From Saprospiraceae bacterium (GTDB taxonomy: Bacteria; Bacteroidota; Bacteroidia; Chitinophagales; Saprospiraceae): 5,475 nt of DNA. The stretch spans positions 1 through 5,475 of the forward strand of contig JAGQWV010000575.1 in NCBI GenBank assembly GCA_020437045.1, written 5' to 3'. Within the stretch, counting starts at the first letter, position 1. Every line of letters starts with the position of its first letter. Below, in pieces: positions 1 to 3,877 of this stretch. Under the pieces are notes generated by a model. It saw only the letters and a program-made list of their open reading frames with translations. It had not been told where the DNA came from and searched no databases. The position numbers were made by a program, and so were the translations under genes.

Positions 1-1004
1 TGAATCCGAACGATAAGGATGCTAAAGTGACCTTCATCGACGAGGTGGGCGATCACTGGGAAGAGTATAATGTGTTCCACCACAAATTCCTCGTGTGGTT
101 GGCTAACAATGGCTATGATGTAGATAAAGTGAACCGTATGGATGCGGAAGAACTGCAGACCATCATCGAAGAGTCACCGTTCTATAAGGCGACGGCTAAT
201 GATGTTGACTGGGTACAAAAAGTGAAAATGCAGGGCGCCATTCAGAAATGGGTGGATCACTCGATCAGCGTGACGGTAAATGTGCCACATGATGTATCTG
301 TAGATCTGGTCCGCGAAATCTATGAAACTGCCTGGGAGGTAGGTTGTAAAGGTTGTACCATATACCGGGATGGATCCCGATCAGGAGTTCTGGTATCCAG
401 TGATAAGGAGAAAAAAAATGAGTTGAGTGGTACCGTGTTCGAACTTAAAGATTATGTACCACCTAAAAGACCTAAGAAATTGCCTGCTTCCGTGATACGC
501 TTTAAAAATAATCATGAAGACTGGATAGCGGTCATAGGTGTCCTGGATGATAAACCATATGAGATATTTAGTGGTCGGGCAGAAGATACGTTCAAATTGC
601 CGGAATATGTCACTCAGGGTTGGATCATTAAGAGTTATGATGAAGAACTTCACAATAATCGATATGACTTTCAGTTTGCCGACCGTGAAGGTTATAAGAT
701 CACGATCGAGGGACTATCCAGATCCTTTGATAAGGAATACTGGAACTATGCTAAATTGATATCCGGAGTCATGCGTCACGGAATGCCTCTGAATTACGTA
801 GTTAATTTGATCAACAGTCTCAATACCCAAGAAGAAAATATCAATACCTGGAAAAGGGGGATTGCCCGGGCCCTCAAGAAATTTATTCCAGATGGCACCG
901 AGGTGGTCAAGACAGAATGCCCCAGTTGTAAAGATAAAGACAGCATGATCTATGAAGAAGGGTGCTTGCATTGTAGTAGTTGCGGGTATTCAGAGTGTGG
1001 ATAA
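1..1004 (+). CDS. nrdJ: Vitamin B12-dependent (class II) ribonucleotide reductase, C-terminal part (5' truncated)
   Basis: This enzyme makes deoxyribonucleotides from ribonucleotides in the cytoplasm, using adenosylcobalamin to start the radical; it needs no oxygen. The frame is open to the left edge, so the true start and the catalytic core lie outside; the GTG at 27 is an internal Val codon. About 334 codons are visible, probably well under half of the protein. Numbering from codon 27 as residue 1, residues 62-120 are the conserved end of the reductase barrel (WVQKVKMQGAIQKWVDHSIS, then CKGCTIYRDGSRSGVL). A linker with PPKRPKKLP follows, and residues 152-290 resemble the TSCPD-type extension of NrdJ proteins (DDKPYEIFSG, then a helical part). 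The tail has CPSC (298-301) and CLHC (313-316), a likely zinc ribbon, and then CGYSEC (319-324), a CxxxxC pair like the one that re-reduces the active site in other reductases. It ends with TAA and converges on the regulator gene 75 bp away. The family call is firm; the sub-domain names come from memory of the family. Confidence 0.93.
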   Translation, partial: NPNDKDAKVTFIDEVGDHWEEYNVFHHKFLVWLANNGYDVDKVNRMDAEELQTIIEESPFYKATANDVDWVQKVKMQGAIQKWVDHSISVTVNVPHDVSVDLVREIYETAWEVGCKGCTIYRDGSRSGVLVSSDKEKKNELSGTVFELKDYVPPKRPKKLPASVIRFKNNHEDWIAVIGVLDDKPYEIFSGRAEDTFKLPEYVTQGWIIKSYDEELHNNRYDFQFADREGYKITIEGLSRSFDKEYWNYAKLISGVMRHGMPLNYVVNLINSLNTQEENINTWKRGIARALKKFIPDGTEVVKTECPSCKDKDSMIYEEGCLHCSSCGYSECG

Positions 1005-1012
1005 GTACACAT

Positions 1013-1060
1013 CCTGATCGCGGTGCCGATTAATTTTCAAATACTGTTTTCGGTATCAGG
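1013..1060. repeat. Imperfect inverted repeat between convergent nrdJ and regulator genes
   Basis: CCTGAT at 1013-1018 pairs with ATCAGG at 1055-1060. After an asymmetric bulge, CCGA (1026-1029) pairs with TCGG (1050-1053), leaving an AT-rich loop of about 20 nt. It lies between two convergent stop codons, where a bidirectional transcription end would be expected. No T-tract follows on either strand, so it is not a standard intrinsic terminator. It may only be a weak RNA 3'-end structure. Confidence 0.3.
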
Positions 1061-1079
1061 AAATAGATAGGAGTAAGAT

Positions 1080-1829
1080 TTAGCCCAACTGACTGATCTT
1101 TCGCAAGGCTGTAAAATCGAGAATTTTAATTTTGCGGCCTTGTACTTCAATGTGTTTGTCCTTAATAAATTCAGAAAGTGTTCTTATTGCATTGGCGGTG
1201 GTCATGTTACTTAAAGCTGCGAGGTCGCTTCTTTTTAGGGCTACTTGGATCTCGTTATTATTAGGATGGTTGTAACGCTCATAGGTGTATAGTATCGCAT
1301 CAGCTAGTCTTGCCCGCATATGTTTTTGGGTTAATCCTGAGCTTCTTTCTACTATTTTTGAGATCTCTGCCGCCAGATATTCGATGACTCTTAAGGCGAG
1401 CATCTGATTTGATTGCAAAACCTGATTAAAATGTAGTTTGGGAATAAAGCATACCGTACTATTTTCCAGGGCAATGGCAGATGAGGTATATAAAGTTTGT
1501 CCTAGCAAGTCTGTAAAACCTATAAATTCGGAAGGTTTATACAAACTAATGATTTGTTTACCTCCATTCAGATTATCTTTTTCAAGTTTGATTTTTCCTG
1601 CTGAAAGACATAGGAGCCCCTGTGGTGCCGTCCCCACATGGTAGAGTGGGTCACCAGCTTTTAAATTTATGGAAGTCCGTTCACGGTTCAGGATATGTAA
1701 CTCACCATCACTAAGTGCACTTAGAAGAAACAAATTACGTACACTGCAATGCATGCACCCTTCAGATTGTCTACCTGAGTTCTGATGACAACCGGTGCCC
1801 AAATGTTGATTGGGAAACTCTTTTTTCAA
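1080..1829 (-). CDS. Crp/Fnr-family transcriptional regulator with FNR-like cysteines
   Basis: A 249-residue DNA-binding regulator, the normal length for FNR/CRP proteins. Residues 35-135 form the cyclic-nucleotide-binding-type beta roll (KAGDPLYHVG, then CLSAGKIKL, then PSEFIGFTDLLG). A long dimerisation helix spans about 140-165, and a winged helix-turn-helix about 170-240 (KRSDLAALSNMTTANAIRTL). Cysteines are at 14, 25, 28, 74 and 127. CMHCSVRNL aligns with FNR's CQDCSISQL, and STVCFIP with FNR's SMVCEIP, so C25, C28 and C127 match three of the four FNR [4Fe-4S] ligands. FNR's Cys29 equivalent is Phe34, and C14 could replace it. In the recognition helix the usual Glu (E209 in FNR) is Ala212, while Arg216 is kept. 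No cAMP-binding Arg/Ser signature is obvious. The start is a TTG: a stop lies four codons upstream, and the next ATG (residue 26) would lose C14 and C25. The gene is divergent from queD and convergent with nrdJ. The family is certain; the ligand or cofactor (Fe-S, haem or none) is inferred. Confidence 0.92.
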   Translation of the reverse strand: MKKEFPNQHLGTGCHQNSGRQSEGCMHCSVRNLFLLSALSDGELHILNRERTSINLKAGDPLYHVGTAPQGLLCLSAGKIKLEKDNLNGGKQIISLYKPSEFIGFTDLLGQTLYTSSAIALENSTVCFIPKLHFNQVLQSNQMLALRVIEYLAAEISKIVERSSGLTQKHMRARLADAILYTYERYNHPNNNEIQVALKRSDLAALSNMTTANAIRTLSEFIKDKHIEVQGRKIKILDFTALRKISQLG

Positions 1830-1884
1830 CGATAGAGTGGATTATTACACAAATACATATTTTTCTTTTCTGTAAATCCCTACA

Positions 1885-1899
1885 TTGATTTTATATCAA
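1885..1899. promoter_or_regulatory. FNR-box-like dyad TTGAT-N5-ATCAA (possible autoregulatory operator)
   Basis: Both half-sites match the FNR consensus TTGAT/ATCAA exactly, but the spacer is 5 nt (TTTAT) rather than the canonical 4. The dyad overlaps the candidate -7 element of the regulator's promoter, so a bound protein would be expected to repress it. The extra spacer base shifts the half-sites relative to a standard FNR dimer, so binding is uncertain. Confidence 0.3.
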
Positions 1900-1927
1900 A
1901 GGAACTAATTCTTGAATCCAACGGAAA
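1897..1927 (-). promoter_or_regulatory. Candidate promoter of the Crp/Fnr regulator gene
   Basis: On the - strand, TTTC (1927-1924) lies 19 nt upstream of TTCCTTTG (1904-1897). The Bacteroidota consensus is TTTG, about 19-21 nt, then TAnnTTTG; the first element matches 3 of 4 bases, and the second 5 of 6 fixed bases. It would give a leader of roughly 60 nt. A second, poorer -7-like string (TGTATTTG, 1857-1850) lacks a partner upstream. Confidence 0.25.
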
Positions 1928-1955
1928 TACCTGAATTTTTGCTAATCTCTGGCCA

Positions 1956-1973
1956 TAAGCGAATTTTCGTTTA
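1956..1973. repeat. Near-perfect 18-bp palindrome
   Basis: TAAGCGAA-TT-TTCGTTTA pairs along eight positions per arm with a single G/T mismatch, which would be a G-U wobble if transcribed from the + strand. It lies midway in the divergent region. It could be an operator or chance in AT-rich sequence; no known consensus is matched. Confidence 0.25.
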
Positions 1974-1998
1974 CTTATTTCTGTAGGATTGCTAAAAA

Positions 1999-2013
1999 GT
2001 CAACTAAGTTGAC
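1999..2013. promoter_or_regulatory. Perfect 15-bp palindrome GTCAACT-A-AGTTGAC, operator candidate
   Basis: Seven-base arms pair perfectly around one central base, the cleanest dyad in the window. It lies about 120 bp upstream of the expected queD transcript start and about 110 bp upstream of the expected regulator start. The TTGAC half-sites loosely resemble CRP/FNR half-sites, but their arrangement (TTGAC facing outward) is not the FNR one. A dimeric repressor or activator site is plausible; the cognate protein is unknown. Confidence 0.4.
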
Positions 2014-2045
2014 ATTTCTCGGTGCGATTTGTTGAATTCAATCCG

Positions 2046-2059
2046 ATGATTTTGATCAT
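2046..2059. promoter_or_regulatory. FNR-box-like dyad ATGAT-N4-ATCAT upstream of queD
   Basis: This 14-bp inverted repeat has the canonical 4-nt FNR spacing. It matches TTGAT-N4-ATCAA at 8 of 10 fixed positions, with only the two outermost bases swapped symmetrically. Its centre is about 75-80 bp upstream of the expected queD transcript start, a distance compatible with activation from upstream. The regulator encoded next door is the natural candidate to bind it, but this is inference from position and similarity only. Confidence 0.35.
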
Positions 2060-2092
2060 TGTACCAAAGTTGTATCCCCGTACATCTTTAGC

Positions 2093-2123
2093 TTTTAATT
2101 AAGCTGGAGACTTAGTACTTTTG
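2093..2123 (+). promoter_or_regulatory. Candidate Bacteroidota-type promoter of queD
   Basis: TACTTTTG (2116-2123) fits the Bacteroidota -7 consensus TAnnTTTG exactly. TTTT (2093-2096) stands in for the -33 TTTG element with a spacer of exactly 19 nt. Transcription would start near 2130 and give a leader of about 20 nt. The AGCTT/AAGCT dyad (2090-2105) overlaps the -33 element. This is the best promoter match in the window. Confidence 0.45.
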
Positions 2124-2150
2124 CCGCTCAAAATGTAAAAGCTTATTCAA

Positions 2151-2615
2151 ATGAATAAAGCTCGCAGATTAAGGATATCAAAACTCTTTACCCTCGAAAT
2201 GGGGCATGCCTTGTTGGGGCACGATGGACAGTGTAGGAATATACATGGTCATTCATATAAACTATTTGTGACTTTGAGAGGTATTCCCTTGGATGAGTGT
2301 GGGCATCCTAAAGACGGAATGCTCATGGATTTTTCTGACCTCAAAACAATTGTTCAGAAAAATGTTATTTCCCAGTTTGATCATGCAGTGGTTCTTCATA
2401 TGGACGCTCCACATGAAGTTAAAAGCGTATTGGCTGAGCATTTTGAAAAATTTGTCGTATTACCTTTTCAGCCAACTTGTGAGAATCTTCTACTTCATTT
2501 TGTTGATCTGATTATCAACGAACTTCCCTCGCATGTAGAATTGTATAAGGTTAGATTGGATGAAACAGCAACTGCTTATGCGGAATGGTGTGTCGATGAT
2601 ATTGCATACCATTAG
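2151..2615 (+). CDS. queD: 6-carboxy-5,6,7,8-tetrahydropterin synthase (QueD/PTPS family)
   Basis: This enzyme converts 7,8-dihydroneopterin triphosphate to 6-carboxytetrahydropterin, an early step towards preQ0 and queuosine in tRNA wobble positions; it is a cytosolic zinc enzyme. At 154 residues it is close to Gram-positive QueD and longer than E. coli QueD (about 120). The zinc ligands are His19 (FTLEMGH), His32 and His34 (CRNIHGH). Cys28 of the CxxxHGH motif is the expected catalytic thiol, with the Asp77-His78 pair (QFDHAVVL) completing the triad. Glu138 in LDETATAYAEW matches the pterin-binding Glu, and PTCENL (108-113) matches the conserved PTxEN. GMLMDFSDLK (56-65) is also typical. 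The ATG is chosen because a TAA lies in frame 12 nt upstream. No Shine-Dalgarno sequence is seen. No other queuosine gene is in view, so the gene stands alone or is co-transcribed with the membrane protein gene 99 bp downstream. A biopterin-type PTPS is less likely given CxxxHGH and the bacterial setting. Confidence 0.92.
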   Translation: MNKARRLRISKLFTLEMGHALLGHDGQCRNIHGHSYKLFVTLRGIPLDECGHPKDGMLMDFSDLKTIVQKNVISQFDHAVVLHMDAPHEVKSVLAEHFEKFVVLPFQPTCENLLLHFVDLIINELPSHVELYKVRLDETATAYAEWCVDDIAYH

Positions 2616-2680
2616 ACACTGATGGCATATCATTTTTACTCCCTGGAGGTATATTGATTCTGTTCAAAGAAATTTCGCCC

Positions 2681-2715
2681 TGAATCACTAATTTTAAACA
2701 AAGATTATTGATTCA
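2681..2715 (+). promoter_or_regulatory. Possible hairpin masking the start of the AI-2E-family gene
   Basis: TGAATCA (2681-2687) is the exact reverse complement of TGATTCA (2709-2715), whose last base is the A of the ATG start. The 7-bp stem would enclose a 21-nt AT-rich loop and partly cover the initiation site. TATTGATTC also occurs twice as a direct repeat (2652-2660 and 2706-2714). The stem is weak and could be chance; a translational role is speculative. Confidence 0.25.
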
Positions 2716-3767
2716 TGAAAATTTCCAATTATCAGAATTTTAGATTTTATACCATCGTCCTTTTATTCATTTTTTTGTGTTCTATACTTTTATATTTAGG
2801 CCGTTTCTTATTTATTCCGTTGGGATTTTCTTTGATGATTTGTTTGATGTATTATCCCATCGGTATTTGGGTAGAAGGAAAATTGGGAAGAAATGTTGCC
2901 ATTGGTGTAGCCATGCTGCTCCTCTTTATTGCGGGATTTTTCTTGTATAATCTGGTTGCCAGTACCCTTGCACTTTTACATTTAAGTATTACGGAATCAA
3001 AAGACCAGATCTGGGATTTTGCCATCAAAACGACTCGGTTTCTTGAAGGTCTTGTTGGTGTCGATTCAACAGAACAGGGTGATTTAGCCCAATATTTTTA
3101 TCAGAACCTGCTTCAGGAAACTATGCCTCTTTTAAGGCAGACCATTTCTCTCTCTGCAGGGACAATTGCGATGGTACTAATTATTCCCATTTTTGTATCA
3201 CTTATCTACTATTATAGGGAGTTACTGGTGCGCTTTGTGTTGATGGTGGTGCCGGAAACCCAGGTGAAGGGATTTAAAGACACTATTGACGAGACAACCA
3301 GTACTTATTTCAAATTTGCCAAGGGCATGGCATTAGTTTATATTATTGTTGGGGCCTTAAATTCCATTGGGTTTTTGATCATTGGATTACCCAATGCTAT
3401 TTATTTCGGAGTATTGGCTTCTTTGCTGACATTCTTTCCGTACATCGGTATTATGATGGGCGGATTGGCAGCAGTAATCGTTGCCCTCACAACATTTGAT
3501 TCTTTATGGTATCCCGTGGGTGTGGTGATGATTTTAGGTGTCGTTCAGTATTTGGAAGCCAATATTATATTTCCCATGGTAGTTGGACATCAATTAAAAC
3601 TTAACACATTAGCCACACTCGTGGCTATGTTTATTGGAGGCATCATCTGGGGAGGGGCAGGACTTATTTTGTTTGTGCCTTTTGCTGCAGTTCTAAAAAT
3701 CTTAGCAGATCGGGTCACTGGATTAAAATCCCTGGCGGTCTTATTAGGTCCAGATCACGAGCGGTGA
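2715..3767 (+). CDS. AI-2E/PerM-family (UPF0118) membrane protein, putative transporter
   Basis: A 350-residue inner-membrane protein with the usual size and plan of the AI-2E transporter family. Hydrophobic segments lie at about 12-28, 31-50, 61-90, 147-168, 204-226, 228-262 (two helices), 265-288 and 298-330. A soluble segment of about 55 residues (91-145) lies between the third and fourth. Family hallmarks are YYRELLVRFVLMVVPE (166-181), GLPNAIYFGVLASLLTFFPYIG, split as 224-233 and 234-245, QYLEANIIFPMVVG (278-291), and IIWGGAGLILFVPFAAVLKI near the C terminus. Members have been linked to autoinducer-2 export (TqsA) and to Na+/H+ exchange. The substrate cannot be read from sequence, and no quorum-sensing gene is nearby. 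The ATG at 2715 is the first possible start, since a TGA lies in frame at 2709. It follows queD by 99 bp on the same strand and may be co-transcribed or have its own promoter; no good TAnnTTTG promoter was found in the gap. Confidence 0.88.
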   Translation: MKISNYQNFRFYTIVLLFIFLCSILLYLGRFLFIPLGFSLMICLMYYPIGIWVEGKLGRNVAIGVAMLLLFIAGFFLYNLVASTLALLHLSITESKDQIWDFAIKTTRFLEGLVGVDSTEQGDLAQYFYQNLLQETMPLLRQTISLSAGTIAMVLIIPIFVSLIYYYRELLVRFVLMVVPETQVKGFKDTIDETTSTYFKFAKGMALVYIIVGALNSIGFLIIGLPNAIYFGVLASLLTFFPYIGIMMGGLAAVIVALTTFDSLWYPVGVVMILGVVQYLEANIIFPMVVGHQLKLNTLATLVAMFIGGIIWGGAGLILFVPFAAVLKILADRVTGLKSLAVLLGPDHER

Positions 3768-3877
3768 AGAAAACAAAATCTCGACCCGGACCGCGCGCGC
3801 CCTATGGTTTAAGATTCTAGTAGAACACTACAAGAAAAAACCGCTGCTCAATTGTTTTAAATGGAGTATTTAATAGC
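3768..3877. other. Convergent intergenic gap with GC-rich patch and small palindrome
   Basis: The gap lies between the stop codons of the AI-2E-family gene (+) and the symporter gene (-). It holds a GC-rich patch at about 3782-3802 with nine alternating C/G bases (3792-3800), in contrast to the AT-rich surroundings. A short palindrome, TTCTA-G-TAGAA (3815-3825), overlaps GTAG-AACA-CTAC (3820-3831) and is followed by an A-rich run (3832-3840). On the - strand the T-run comes after AAAAC/GTTTT-type pairing that is too weak to call a terminator. No gene is seen. Confidence 0.5.

Larger units (their letters stand above)
1830..2150. other. Divergent intergenic region between the regulator gene and queD
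   Basis: This 321-bp AT-rich stretch holds no credible coding sequence. It must carry the promoters of both divergent genes. I see candidate Bacteroidota-type promoters in both directions and a run of short dyads: 1885-1899, 1956-1973, 1999-2013, 2046-2059, TGTAC/GTACA at 2060-2084 and AGCTT/AAGCT at 2090-2105. No riboswitch could be recognised. In particular, nothing resembling a preQ1 aptamer was seen in the short expected leader of queD. Confidence 0.6.

Noticed and set aside
381..971. Open frames antisense to and overlapping nrdJ (381-653 and 714-971 on -, 538-759 on +)
   Set aside because: All lie inside a clear nrdJ coding frame, resemble no family and have no separate signals; shadows of the real gene.
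2009..2037. Sigma70-like promoter TTGACA, 17 nt, TTGAAT
   Set aside because: The -35 match is part of the perfect palindrome and the -10 matches only 4 of 6 bases. Bacteroidota promoters usually follow TTTG/TAnnTTTG, and a better such match lies nearer queD.
2133..2138. ATG-TAA minimal ORF 12 nt upstream of and in frame with queD
   Set aside because: A start-stop pair could in principle stall ribosomes, but one six-base match in AT-rich DNA is expected by chance and has no initiation signal.
2090..2150. preQ1 riboswitch in front of queD
   Set aside because: The expected leader is only about 20 nt and neither the pseudoknot stem-loop nor the A-rich tail of known preQ1 aptamers is visible.
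2620..2637. Possible intrinsic terminator after queD: TGATG/TATCA hairpin followed by five T
   Set aside because: The stem is only four Watson-Crick pairs plus a G-U, with low GC and a 3-nt loop; too weak to call.
2715..3767. Quorum-sensing exporter role for the AI-2E-family gene
   Set aside because: The family name is historical, members have other activities such as Na+/H+ exchange, and no luxS or lsr gene is in view.
3804..3840. tRNA-like or terminator hairpin around TTCTAGTAGAA
   Set aside because: There is no acceptor or T-arm arrangement and no T-run on the correct side of the stem for either flanking gene.
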